The notes beneath the pieces are model-generated. The model saw only the letters and a program-made list of their open reading frames with translations. It was not told the DNA's origin and did not search any database. The position numbers and the translations under genes are program-made. Source: Variovorax sp. 54 (GTDB lineage: Bacteria > Pseudomonadota > Gammaproteobacteria > Burkholderiales > Burkholderiaceae_C). Taken from it: a stretch of DNA of 64,000 nucleotides. The DNA is taken from contig NZ_PEFF01000001.1 of NCBI RefSeq assembly GCF_002754375.1, positions 5,659,501-5,723,500 of the forward strand, read 5' to 3'. This document shows positions 33,630-41,761 of the stretch, piece by piece; positions within the stretch are counted from its first letter, which is position 1, and each line of letters opens with the position of its first letter.

Positions 33630-33665
33630 TTGCAGGGGTGAGATTGCCTACCTTATAGTAGGTAG
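33630..33665 (+). promoter_or_regulatory. Promoter and operator of the TetR gene at 33666
   Basis: A -35-like TTGCAG (33630-33635), an 18-bp spacer and a -10-like TATAGT (33654-33659) point to a start at about 33666, which is the A of the ATG. The inverted repeat CTACC-N8-GGTAG (33648-33652 and 33661-33665) brackets the -10 element. The same repeat occurs at 34302-34319. Confidence 0.6.
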
Positions 33666-34247
33666 ATGCACGACGCTTCCACCCTGGCCCCCGGCGGCAC
33701 CCGCGATCAGATTCTTGCGGTGGCGCGCGGGCTCATCGAAACCCGTTCGTACCTGGGCTTCAGCTTCCAGGACGTGGCCAACGCGGTGGGCGTGCGCAAG
33801 GCCAGCCTCTACCACCACTTTCCCACCAAGGAAGCGCTGGGCATTGCGGTGATTCAGGGCGCCACGCAGGGCTTCAAGGACTGGGTGGCGGCGCGCGCGC
33901 GCGAGCCCCAGGACGCGCTCGAATCCTATTTCCGCATGTACCGCAACACGCTGAAGGCGGGCTCGGGCCTGTGCCCGGCGGGCGCGCTGGCGCCGGGCTG
34001 GGACTGCATCAACGAGGACCTGCGCCAGGCCGTGCAGGCCTTGCGCAACACGCAGGTGATGTGGCTCACCGGCGTGCTCGGCGCGCTGGTGCCGGCGCAG
34101 GCGCAAAAAGACAACCCCGTGGCCTCGCTCGCGGCCTTCGTGTTCTCGTCGTGCCAGGGCGCGCTGCTCGCGTCACGCATGACGGGGCGCGTCGAAGACT
34201 TCGACGACGCCATCGCCCAGCTGCGGCGCGCGCTGCCGCTCGACTGA
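33666..34247 (+). CDS. TetR family transcriptional regulator
   Basis: A 193-residue repressor. The HTH covers about residues 12-58 (FSFQDVANAVGVRKASLYHHF), and the C-terminal domain has the LCPAGALAPGW-type segment found in a TetR subgroup with TetR_C_7/16-like helices. The ATG directly abuts the operator at 33648-33665 and has no Shine-Dalgarno sequence, which suggests a leaderless mRNA. A strong terminator at 34266-34289 ends its transcript. The same operator lies before the thiolase gene, so this protein probably represses itself and the thiolase-MaoC pair. Confidence 0.9.
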   Translation: MHDASTLAPGGTRDQILAVARGLIETRSYLGFSFQDVANAVGVRKASLYHHFPTKEALGIAVIQGATQGFKDWVAARAREPQDALESYFRMYRNTLKAGSGLCPAGALAPGWDCINEDLRQAVQALRNTQVMWLTGVLGALVPAQAQKDNPVASLAAFVFSSCQGALLASRMTGRVEDFDDAIAQLRRALPLD

Positions 34248-34265
34248 CCGATCTGTTTCACCACG

Positions 34266-34289
34266 GGCACGCCGGGCGTGCCTTTTTTT
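34266..34289 (+). terminator. Rho-independent terminator after TetR gene
   Basis: GGCACGC (34266-34272), loop CGG, GCGTGCC (34276-34282), then seven T (34283-34289). It separates the regulator from the downstream thiolase, which must therefore have its own promoter. Confidence 0.85.
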
Positions 34290-34301
34290 GAACCCCGAAG
34301 C

Positions 34302-34319
34302 CTACCGATTGGATGGTAG
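34302..34319. promoter_or_regulatory. TetR operator copy upstream of thiolase
   Basis: CTACC (34302-34306), 8 bp, GGTAG (34315-34319). Arms and spacing are identical to the repeat before the TetR gene at 33648-33665, while the 8-bp centre differs. This strongly suggests one regulator at both sites. Confidence 0.65.
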
Positions 34320-34341
34320 TTTTTCTCCAAGGAGTGTTCCC

Positions 34342-35475
34342 ATGAAAGCCGTGATTTCCGCCTACGCCCGTTCCCCGTTCCACTTCGCCAAGAAGGGCGC
34401 GCTGGCCGAGGTGCGCCCCGACACGCTCGCCGCCGGCGTGGTGCAGGGCCTGCTGCAGCGCACCGACCTCGACCCTGCGCTGCTTGAAGACATCATCCTG
34501 GGCTGCGCCTACCCCGAGGCGTCGCAGGGCAACAACCTCGCGCGCATCGTCGGGCTGCTGGCCGGGCTGCCGCACGAGGTGGGCGGCATGACGGTGAACC
34601 GCTTCTGCGGCTCGTCGATGCAGGCCGTGCACATCGCCGCCGCGCAGATCGAGGCGGGCATGGGCGAGGCTTTCCTGTGCGTGGGCGTGGAGTCGATGAC
34701 GATGGTGCCGCAGGGCGGCTTCAACTTCTCGCCCAGCCCCGAGCTGCTGGCGAACAGCGATGCCTACATCTCGATGGGCGAGACGGCCGAGAACGTCGCG
34801 CAGCGCTGGAACGTGAGCCGCGCTGACCAGGAAGCGCTGGCCGTCGAGTCGCACCGCAAGGCAACCGAAGCGCGTGCACAGGGCCGGCTGGCCGCCGAGA
34901 TCGTGCCGGTGCGCCTGGCCTCCGGCGAGGTGGTCGATGCCGACGGCTGCATCCGCCCCTCGACCTCGGCCGAGGCGCTGGCCAACCTCAAGCCCGCGTT
35001 CCGTCCCGACGGCGTGGTCACGGCCGGCACCGCGTCGCCGCTGACCGACGGTGCGGCCGTGGTGCTGGTCACCAGCGACGCCTTCGCCGCGAAGCACGGC
35101 CTGAAGCCGCTGGCGCGCATCCGCTCGTTCGCGACCGTGGGCGTCGACCCGGCCGTCATGGGCATCGGCCCGATTCCCGCCACGCGCAAGGCGCTGGCAC
35201 GCGCAGGCTTGAGCGTGGCCGACCTCGACGTGGTCGAGATCAACGAGGCCTTCTCGTCGCAGGCGCTGGCCTGCATCCGCGACCTCGGGCTTGACCCGGC
35301 CACCGTCAACCTCGACGGCGGCGGCCTGGCCATCGGCCACCCGCTGGGCGCCACCGGCGCGCGCATCACGGGCAAGGCGGCGGCGCTGCTGGCACGCGAG
35401 AGCGGTCGCTATGCGCTCGCGACCCAATGCATCGGCGGCGGGCAGGGCATTGCCACCATCCTCGAGCGCGTCTGA
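34342..35475 (+). CDS. Acetyl-CoA C-acyltransferase (thiolase, FadA-like)
   Basis: A thiolase of 377 residues that probably performs the last, cleaving step of a beta-oxidation-type route. The active Cys is residue 89 in NRFCGSSMQ, followed by GHPLGATGA and CIGGGQG near the C-terminus. AAGGAG precedes the ATG at 34342. The upstream operator (34302-34319) matches the one of the TetR gene, and the MaoC hydratase gene follows 39 bp later. It differs from the thiolase at 7233 in the active-site loop and is shorter, so the two are not copies. Confidence 0.93.
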   Translation: MKAVISAYARSPFHFAKKGALAEVRPDTLAAGVVQGLLQRTDLDPALLEDIILGCAYPEASQGNNLARIVGLLAGLPHEVGGMTVNRFCGSSMQAVHIAAAQIEAGMGEAFLCVGVESMTMVPQGGFNFSPSPELLANSDAYISMGETAENVAQRWNVSRADQEALAVESHRKATEARAQGRLAAEIVPVRLASGEVVDADGCIRPSTSAEALANLKPAFRPDGVVTAGTASPLTDGAAVVLVTSDAFAAKHGLKPLARIRSFATVGVDPAVMGIGPIPATRKALARAGLSVADLDVVEINEAFSSQALACIRDLGLDPATVNLDGGGLAIGHPLGATGARITGKAAALLARESGRYALATQCIGGGQGIATILERV

Positions 35476-35514
35476 TCGCCCGAGAATGACGGGCAACGAA
35501 ACAAGGAGACTCCC

Positions 35515-35970
35515 ATGGCCACGCTGTTGTATCTCGAAGACCTGAAGGTCGGCGACCGTTTCCAGAGCGGCGAACACCTGCTCGACGTGGCGCAGATCAA
35601 GGCCTTCGCGCAGCAGTTCGATCCGCAGCCCTTCCACACCGACGAAGAGGCTGCAAAGAACACCTTCTTCGGCGGGCTGGCCGCGAGCGGCTGGCACACG
35701 GCCGCGCTCACGATGAAGCTGCTGGTCGACAGCGGCATCCCGCTGGCGGACGGCATCATCGGCTCGGGCGGCGAGCTGCAGTGGCCCAAGCCCACGCGGC
35801 CCGGCGACGTGCTGCATGTGCTGAGCGAGGTGGTCGACATCACGCCCTCGCGCTCCAAGCCCGGCCGCGCGATGGTCACGATGCGTTGCCAGACGCGCAA
35901 CCAGCGTGGCGAGGTGCTGCAGTACTTCACGCCGAAGCTGGTGGTGCACAGCCGCACCGCGACGTCTTGA
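35515..35970 (+). CDS. MaoC family dehydratase
   Basis: A hot-dog-fold enoyl-CoA hydratase of 151 residues. The hydratase-2 motif with the catalytic Asp and His is seen as QQFDPQPFHTDEEAA at about residues 34-48. AAGGAG lies upstream of the ATG. It is paired with the thiolase 39 bp upstream, so the two could hydrate and cleave the same acyl-CoA. A 3-hydroxyacyl-CoA dehydrogenase is missing nearby and would have to come from elsewhere. Confidence 0.92.
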   Translation: MATLLYLEDLKVGDRFQSGEHLLDVAQIKAFAQQFDPQPFHTDEEAAKNTFFGGLAASGWHTAALTMKLLVDSGIPLADGIIGSGGELQWPKPTRPGDVLHVLSEVVDITPSRSKPGRAMVTMRCQTRNQRGEVLQYFTPKLVVHSRTATS

Positions 35971-35973
35971 ATC

Positions 35974-36654
35974 TCAGACGACGCGCAGACCCAGTTCCTC
36001 GACCAGCGCGGCGGCCTGCCGGTGGGAGATGGTCGCGCCCTTGAACGGCGCGGCATTGGCCAGCCGCAGGCCGCCCAGGTCCACGTCGCGCAGGTCGGCG
36101 CCTTCGAAGCGCGCGAGCTTCAGGTGCGCGTTGCGCAGGCTGCCGCCTTCGAAGATGGTCTCGCGGAAATCGCAGCCCGACAGGTCGGCTTCCGACAGGT
36201 CGAGCTGCGCGAGCGTCTGCTTGCGAAACGACAGGCCGCGCAGGTGCGCGTCGATCAGCAGCGAATCCTTGAACACCACGCCCAGCGCCGACACCTCGCC
36301 GAAGTGCGCCCCCGTGAGCTTCACGCCGGTGAAGAGCGCCGAGGGCAGCTTGGCGCGCGCCCACTGCGTGTTGTTCAGGTCGCAGTCCTGGAAGCGCGCG
36401 TTCGTGAGGTCGGCGAGCCCGAAGTCGGCTTGGCGCGCGCGGCAGCCGACCCAGCGCGTGTCGGCCAGTTGTGCGCGGTCGAAGGAGGTTTCGGCGAAGC
36501 TGCACAGCGTGAACTGCGCGCCGCGCAGGTCGAGGCGCGACAGGTCGGCCTCGTCGAAATGGCAGCGTTCGAAGTGCGGCGGCGTGTCGCGGCCCTGCAG
36601 GCAGGCTTGCAGGTCGGCGCGGGACCAGGTCTGGTCGGAAATCACATCAGTCAT
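35974..36654 (-). CDS. Pentapeptide repeat protein
   Basis: A 226-residue protein built mostly from A(D/N)LXX-type pentapeptide repeats from about residue 23 to 205 (for example DEADLSRLDLRGAQF and EADLSGCDFRETIF), expected to form a right-handed quadrilateral beta-helix. Family members include DNA-gyrase protecting proteins such as Qnr and MfpA, but many have unknown roles. The ATG overlaps the stop of the DUF455 gene by 4 bp, so they form one unit. The start at 36654 was chosen over a TTG at 36666 for that reason. Confidence 0.9.
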   Translation of the reverse strand: MTDVISDQTWSRADLQACLQGRDTPPHFERCHFDEADLSRLDLRGAQFTLCSFAETSFDRAQLADTRWVGCRARQADFGLADLTNARFQDCDLNNTQWARAKLPSALFTGVKLTGAHFGEVSALGVVFKDSLLIDAHLRGLSFRKQTLAQLDLSEADLSGCDFRETIFEGGSLRNAHLKLARFEGADLRDVDLGGLRLANAAPFKGATISHRQAAALVEELGLRVV

Positions 36655-37463
36655 TCGGGGCGGCAATCGGTCAGCGCACGCAGCTCAGCGGGGCTGAAGC
36701 CCGCCCGGCTGCGTGCTTCGAGGTTGAAAGGCGGTTTGTGGCGCGGCGCGTCGTAGCGCGCCACCAGGGCCGGGTAGTTGGCTTCGGCGTCGAGCCCGAC
36801 GCGTTCGCACAGCCAGCGGTACCAGTGGTTGCCGATGGCCACGTGGCCCACTTCGTCGCGCAGGATGATGTCGAGGATTTCCACGGCACGCAGCGCATCG
36901 GGCGTGTTCACGCGCTTGAGCTTGGACTGGATCAGCGGCGTGGCGTCGAGCCCGCGCGCCTCGAGCGTGCGCGGCACCAGCGCCATGCGCGCGAGCACGT
37001 CGTCCTTGGTTTTCTCGCACATGTTCCACAGGCCGTCGTGGCCCGGAAAGTCGCCGTAGCGCCAGCCCATGCCCTGCAGGTGCGTGTGCAGCATCGTGAA
37101 GTGCTGCGCCTCCTCGTCGGCCACGCGCAGCCAGTCACGGTAGTAGGCCTCGGGCATGCCGTCGTAGCGCCACACGGCGTCCAGCGCGAGGTTGATCGCG
37201 TTGAACTCGATGTGGCAGATCGAATGGATCAGCGCGGCGCGGCCTTCGGGCGTGAAGGGCGAGCGCTTCTGCACGGCCGTGGCGGCCACGCGCAGCGGGC
37301 GTTCGGGACGGCCGGGCACGCCGTCATCGTCGCCGGGCGTGCGCAGGGGCTCGAGTGCTATGGAAACAGTAGCTGCCTGTGCAGCCGTGGCGCGCGTGGC
37401 GGCCACCTTGTCGTCGGGGTCTGTCAGGCGCAGCGCGGCCAGCGCGCTCAATCGGGGGTGCAT
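36651..37463 (-). CDS. DUF455 family ferritin-like protein
   Basis: A 270-residue protein with a ferritin-like four-helix pattern. Candidate di-metal ligands are in ICHIEFNAINLALDAVW near residue 108, ADEEAQHF near 140 and RDEVGHVAIGNHWY near 215. DUF455 members have no proven activity but resemble non-haem di-iron enzymes. The start at 37463 is 37 bp from the divergent gamma-carbonic anhydrase start; a -10-like TACAAT lies between them at 37467-37472. It is coupled to the pentapeptide gene by a 4-bp overlap. Confidence 0.85.
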   Translation of the reverse strand: MHPRLSALAALRLTDPDDKVAATRATAAQAATVSIALEPLRTPGDDDGVPGRPERPLRVAATAVQKRSPFTPEGRAALIHSICHIEFNAINLALDAVWRYDGMPEAYYRDWLRVADEEAQHFTMLHTHLQGMGWRYGDFPGHDGLWNMCEKTKDDVLARMALVPRTLEARGLDATPLIQSKLKRVNTPDALRAVEILDIILRDEVGHVAIGNHWYRWLCERVGLDAEANYPALVARYDAPRHKPPFNLEARSRAGFSPAELRALTDCRPE

Positions 37464-37500
37464 CCCTACAATTCTAGTTTTGCCCCCGGAGACAACCACG

Positions 37501-38025
37501 ATGGCGATTTACGAATTGGATGGCATTGCCCCGCGCCTTGGCGAAGGCGCATGGGTCGCGGACAGCGCCCAGGTCATGGGCAACGTCGAACTGGCCGAGA
37601 ACGCGAGCGTCTGGTTCGGCGCCGTGCTGCGCGGCGACACCGAGGTGCTGACCATCGGGCGCAACAGCAACATCCAGGACCTGTCGGTGCTGCACGCCGA
37701 CATCGGTTGCCCGCTGACCATCGGCGACAACGTGACGGTGGGGCACCAGGTGATGCTGCACGGCTGCACCATCGGCGACAACTCGCTGATCGGCATCCAG
37801 GCGGTGGTCTTGAATAACGCGAGGATCGGCCGCAATTCGATCGTTGGCGCCGGCAGCGTCGTGACCGAGGGCAAGGAGTTTCCCGACAACTCCCTCATCA
37901 TCGGCTCGCCCGCCAAGGTGGTGCGCACGCTCGACGATGCAGCCGCCGCCAAGCTGCGGCAAAGCGCCGAGCACTATGTAGAAAACGCCCATCGCTTCGC
38001 GAAGGGCCTGAAAAAAATCGCCTGA
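37501..38025 (+). CDS. Gamma-carbonic anhydrase family protein (YrdA/PaaY-like)
   Basis: A left-handed beta-helix hexapeptide-repeat protein of 174 residues. The trimeric zinc site is indicated by VLHADIGCP at about 63-71 and VGHQVMLHGC at about 81-90. Such proteins are either carbonic anhydrases or thioesterase-like paralogues. GGAG lies before the ATG. hslO follows 31 bp later. The pairing with Hsp33 suggests a stress or housekeeping role, but that is inference only. Confidence 0.93.
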   Translation: MAIYELDGIAPRLGEGAWVADSAQVMGNVELAENASVWFGAVLRGDTEVLTIGRNSNIQDLSVLHADIGCPLTIGDNVTVGHQVMLHGCTIGDNSLIGIQAVVLNNARIGRNSIVGAGSVVTEGKEFPDNSLIIGSPAKVVRTLDDAAAAKLRQSAEHYVENAHRFAKGLKKIA

Positions 38026-38056
38026 CCCGCGCAGGCACACAGAGAAAGAATCCGTT

Positions 38057-39055
38057 TTGAGCGAGCTGCACAAATTCCTGTTCGATGGCCTGCCGGTGCG
38101 CGGCATGATCGTGCGCCTGACGGATGCGTGGCAGGAGATCCTTGCGCGGCGCGCCTCCAACACCGCCACCGGCCCGTACCCGCCACCGGTGGCCGAACTG
38201 CTCGGCGAGATGACGGCCGCGGCCACGCTGATGCAGTCGAACATCAAGTTCAACGGCGCGTTGATCCTGCAGATCTTCGGCGACGGCCCCGTGAAGGTGG
38301 CCGTGGCCGAGGCCAAGCCCGACCTGAGCCTGCGCGCCACCGCCAAGGTGATCGGCGACCTGCCGGCCGACGCGCACCTGCCCGACATGGTCAACGTGAA
38401 CAACAAGGGCCGCTGCGCCATCACGCTCGACCCGAAAGACAAGCTCCCGGGTGCCACGCCGTACCAGGGCGTCGTGCCGCTGTTCGGCGAGGACGGCGAG
38501 AAGCTGGGCAAGCTCAGCGACGTGCTGCAGCACTACATGCTGCAAAGCGAGCAGCTCGACACCACGCTGGTGCTCGCGGCCGACGACAAGGTGGCCGCCG
38601 GCCTGCTGATCCAGCGCCTGCCGGTGAAGGGCGAGGGCAACCTCGAAGGCACCTCCGACAAGGACCGCGACCAGGCCAGCGAAGACCGCATCGGCCGCAA
38701 CGAGGAATACAACCGCATCTCGATCCTCGCGTCGAGCCTCACACGCGACGAACTGCTCACGCTCGACGTCGAGACCATCCTGCGCCGCCTGTTCTGGGAA
38801 GAAAAGCTGCTGCGCTTCGAACCGCAGGCCGGCCTGCTGGGCCCGCATTTCGCATGCACCTGCGGCCGCGAGCGCGTGGCGCAGATGATCCGCGGGCTGG
38901 GTGTGGAAGAGGCCGAGGAAATCCTCGCTGAGCGCGGCGACATCGAGGTCGGCTGCGACTTCTGCGGCAAGCAGTACCGCTTCGACGCGATCGACACCGC
39001 GCAGCTGTTCAAGCCGCCGGGCGACCAGCTGCCGGGCAGCCCGGTCGTCCAGTAA
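38057..39055 (+). CDS. hslO: Hsp33 redox-regulated chaperonin
   Basis: A cytoplasmic holdase that becomes active when its zinc-binding cysteines are oxidised, 332 residues. The four Cys are at 267, 269, 300 and 303 (CTCGRE and CDFCGK), in the family arrangement CxC...CxxC. The gene starts with TTG at 38057, supported by the conserved N-terminus MSELHKFLFDGLPVRG; an upstream AGAAAG may serve as SD. A Gly/Asp/Glu-rich insert lies near residues 195-215 (EGNLEGTSDKDRDQ). Confidence 0.94.
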   Translation: MSELHKFLFDGLPVRGMIVRLTDAWQEILARRASNTATGPYPPPVAELLGEMTAAATLMQSNIKFNGALILQIFGDGPVKVAVAEAKPDLSLRATAKVIGDLPADAHLPDMVNVNNKGRCAITLDPKDKLPGATPYQGVVPLFGEDGEKLGKLSDVLQHYMLQSEQLDTTLVLAADDKVAAGLLIQRLPVKGEGNLEGTSDKDRDQASEDRIGRNEEYNRISILASSLTRDELLTLDVETILRRLFWEEKLLRFEPQAGLLGPHFACTCGRERVAQMIRGLGVEEAEEILAERGDIEVGCDFCGKQYRFDAIDTAQLFKPPGDQLPGSPVVQ

Positions 39056-39067
39056 GCGCGACGCGGT

Positions 39068-39946
39068 TCAAGCGGGCTGCGGCTGTTGTTGCCGCAGCAC
39101 CTTGACCATCGCGGCCAGGCGCTCGTGGCCCAGGTCCGCGCCCAGCGCGCGGTCGAACTGTCCCTTCAGGAAATCCGGAAAGCTCGCGTCGAGCTGCGTC
39201 TCGCGCGCCTGCTTCACGAACAGCCGGCCCGAGCCTGCGCAGGTGGCCATCGAACTTTCGGGCTCGCCGTACTGGTTGGCGTGGATGGCCTCGCCCTCGG
39301 CCTGGATCATCTCGCCCAGCACCGGCGAGATCGCGCCGATCATCTGAGAGAACCCGTCCACCGGCAGCCCTTCGGCTTCGCAGATGCGCACGCCGTGGAA
39401 GAAGCCGCTCATGGCGCCGAACATGCACGAGAGCGTGGCCAGGTCCCAGGCGGCTGCATTGCCGATCGGCTCGCCCATGTGCTGGATGTTGCCGGCGATG
39501 GCTTCGAGCAGTGGCCGGCAGGCGGCAAGGGCGCGTGCTTCACCGGAGATGAAGAGCGGCGTGTCGGGCCGGCCGATCTGGCCCGGTGTGGCGAGCAGGG
39601 CGCAGTCGAGATAAGCCACGCCGCTCAGCGCGGCCCAGTCGTCGCGCGCGTCCTGCGGCGTGCCGGTGCTCAGCTGCACCAGCACCTTGCCGCGCAGCGC
39701 ATCGTGAACGCCGGGCGCGGCAAGGATGGCGCGCGACGCCGGGTAGTCGGCCACGCAGACCAGCACCACGGGGCTCGCCTGCACGGCGGCCAGGGCCGTT
39801 GGTGCGAGCACGGTGCCTTGGTTGAGCAGAGGCTTTGCGCGCTCGGCGGTGCGGTTCCACACCGTCAGCGTGAATTTCGAGGATTGCAGGGCGCGCGCGA
39901 GGGCCACGCCCATGGGGCCGAGGCCGATGAGGGAAACGTCGGTCAT
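39068..39946 (-). CDS. Imine reductase-like NAD(P)-dependent oxidoreductase
   Basis: A 292-residue beta-hydroxyacid dehydrogenase fold protein. GLGPMG at residues 8-13 is the dinucleotide-binding loop and NRT at about 31-33 favours NADPH. The usual catalytic Lys of 3-hydroxyisobutyrate dehydrogenases is absent; the segment IGNAAAWDLATL instead has Asp168, as in imine reductases. That points to reduction of an imine or iminium, though natural substrates of the group are mostly unknown. AAGGA precedes the ATG. It is 35 bp downstream of the SDR gene on the same strand. Confidence 0.85.
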   Translation of the reverse strand: MTDVSLIGLGPMGVALARALQSSKFTLTVWNRTAERAKPLLNQGTVLAPTALAAVQASPVVLVCVADYPASRAILAAPGVHDALRGKVLVQLSTGTPQDARDDWAALSGVAYLDCALLATPGQIGRPDTPLFISGEARALAACRPLLEAIAGNIQHMGEPIGNAAAWDLATLSCMFGAMSGFFHGVRICEAEGLPVDGFSQMIGAISPVLGEMIQAEGEAIHANQYGEPESSMATCAGSGRLFVKQARETQLDASFPDFLKGQFDRALGADLGHERLAAMVKVLRQQQPQPA

Positions 39947-39981
39947 GTGAAGTCCTTGGAGAGAGATCGGATCAAGCGAGA

Positions 39982-40770
39982 TCAAGCGGTGGCCGGCGTC
40001 AGGCCCTGGCCCAGCCCGCCGTCGACGGTGAGCCGTGCGCCGGTCGTGAAGGTCGCCTCGAAGGCGAAGAAGAGCACCGCGCGCGCCACTTCGGCCGAGG
40101 TGCCGTGGCGGCGCATCGGCGTGATCTGGTCGCCCAGGCGCATGAACTCGGCGCGCTCTTCGGCGCTCGCGTCGATCACGCCGAGCGTGGGCGTGTCGAT
40201 GAAGCCGGGGCTCACCACGTTCACGCGGATGCCGCGCGTCACGAGCTCCGCCGCGAAGCCCGAGGCCATCGAGCGCAGCGCGGCCTTGGTGGCGCTGTAG
40301 ACGCTCATGCCGTGCATGCCGCCTTCGTCCGCGATGGACGAGGTGAAGACGATCGCGCTGCCCGAAGGCATCAGCGGTGCGAGGCGCTGCACCGTGAAGA
40401 ACGGGCCCTTGGTGTTGACCGCGAAAGCGCGGTCGTAGCCGGCCTCGGTCACCTGCTCGAAGGGTTCGAGCGACGAGATGCCCGCGTTGATGTGCAGCAG
40501 GTCGATGCGGCCGAAGCGCTCGCGCACCGTGGCGGTGAGCGTGTCGATGTCGGCCAGCGAGGCCGCGTCGGACGCCAGCACATGCGCGCGCGGGCCGAAC
40601 GGGCCGAGCACGCGGCGTGCGGCCTCCAGGTTCTGCGGATTGCGCCCGGTCACGAGCACGTCGGCGCCGCCGTCGAGCAGCGCCTGTGCGGTGGCCAGGC
40701 CCATGCCGAGGGTGCCGCCGGTGATGACGGCTTTCTTGCCTGCGTAGGGGGTGTGTGGTGTGGTGTTCAT
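39982..40770 (-). CDS. Short-chain dehydrogenase/reductase
   Basis: A classical SDR of 262 residues. The cofactor motif TGGTLGMG is at about 18-25, the structural NAG near 91 (INAGISS), the catalytic Ser in FTSSIAD near 140 and Tyr-Lys in YSATK near 155. The GRNPQN segment after beta-strand 2 suggests NADPH. It is divergent from an AraC gene with 106 bp between and precedes the imine-reductase-like gene, so both enzymes may be controlled by that regulator. Confidence 0.92.
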   Translation of the reverse strand: MNTTPHTPYAGKKAVITGGTLGMGLATAQALLDGGADVLVTGRNPQNLEAARRVLGPFGPRAHVLASDAASLADIDTLTATVRERFGRIDLLHINAGISSLEPFEQVTEAGYDRAFAVNTKGPFFTVQRLAPLMPSGSAIVFTSSIADEGGMHGMSVYSATKAALRSMASGFAAELVTRGIRVNVVSPGFIDTPTLGVIDASAEERAEFMRLGDQITPMRRHGTSAEVARAVLFFAFEATFTTGARLTVDGGLGQGLTPATA

Positions 40771-40876
40771 GGCCGTCGATGATCCGGATCGCGCGGCTTC
40801 CGGTCGCGCACGTTCAGCCGTGGGGGAGCACAAACGGTCGCCGGCATGCGCGGCGCTGGCGGCCCATAATGTTTCG

Positions 40877-41752
40877 ATGAGTGATACCGATCTGGACACC
40901 GATCTGCGCGGGCACGGAGGTCTGGCGCCCGAGGTGGCGCTGTCGGCCGACAGCTTCGTCGCGCCGCCCGCCACCGGCAGCCTGCGCGTCGACGTGCGCC
41001 AGACCCCCGGCGGCGTGGTCGGCTACGAGGCGCTGCCCGACCACCGCCTCAAGCTGCACGCGGGCGCGCCGGTGGCGGGCGCCTGCCAGTTCCATCGTTT
41101 TCTCTACACGCGCGGCGACCTCGACATCCTGCCGGCCGGCAGCACCGACATCTGGCACGAAGAATCGGCGAGCACCTCGGTGGTGGTGCGCATGGCGCCC
41201 GCGCTGCTCGTGCGCACGGCCGACGAGATGGGCCTGCCGGCCGAGCGCGCGGTGCTCGGCGAGCGCCACCAGTTCCGCAATCCGCAGATCGAGCACATCG
41301 CCTGGGCGCTCGACGCCGAGCGTCGCGCGGGCTTTCCCAACGGCCGGCTCTACACCGACAGCCTCGGCACCGCGCTCGCGGTGCAGCTGATCGCCGCCGG
41401 CCCGCAGGTGGCGCCGTCACCCGCGCAGGGGCTGACGCGGCTGCAGCTGAAACGCGTCACGGAGTTCATCGAGGCGCATCTGGACGGCGACCTGTCGCTG
41501 GCCGCATTGGCGGAAGTCGCGGGCCTGAGCGCCTCGCACCTGAAGACGCAGTTCAAGCGCTCGACCGGCCAGGCGGTGCATGCCTACGTGGTGCACCGCC
41601 GCGTCGACCGCGCGCGCAGCCTGCTGCTGAACAGCGAGCTGCCCGCGAGCCTCGTGGCGCTCGAGAGCGGCTTCTCGCACCAGAGCCACATGGCGCGCTG
41701 CATGCGCCGCGTGCTGGGCCTCACGCCCGGCGAGGTGCGGCGCGCGGCCTGA
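40877..41752 (+). CDS. AraC family transcriptional regulator
   Basis: A 291-residue regulator. A cupin-like ligand domain covers about residues 25-170 and the double HTH about 187-290, ending in [13 protein letters not shown]. The second HTH has [15 protein letters not shown], a standard AraC recognition segment. A -10-like CATAAT lies at 40865-40870. It is divergent from the SDR/imine-reductase pair and convergent, after 9 bp, with the secreted unknown gene. Confidence 0.9.
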   Translation: MSDTDLDTDLRGHGGLAPEVALSADSFVAPPATGSLRVDVRQTPGGVVGYEALPDHRLKLHAGAPVAGACQFHRFLYTRGDLDILPAGSTDIWHEESASTSVVVRMAPALLVRTADEMGLPAERAVLGERHQFRNPQIEHIAWALDAERRAGFPNGRLYTDSLGTALAVQLIAAGPQVAPSPAQGLTRLQLKRVTEFIEAHLDGDLSLAALAEVAGLSASHLKTQFKRSTGQAVHAYVVHRRVDRARSLLLNSELPASLVALESGFSHQSHMARCMRRVLGLTPGEVRRAA

Positions 41753-41761
41753 GGTCGGTGT

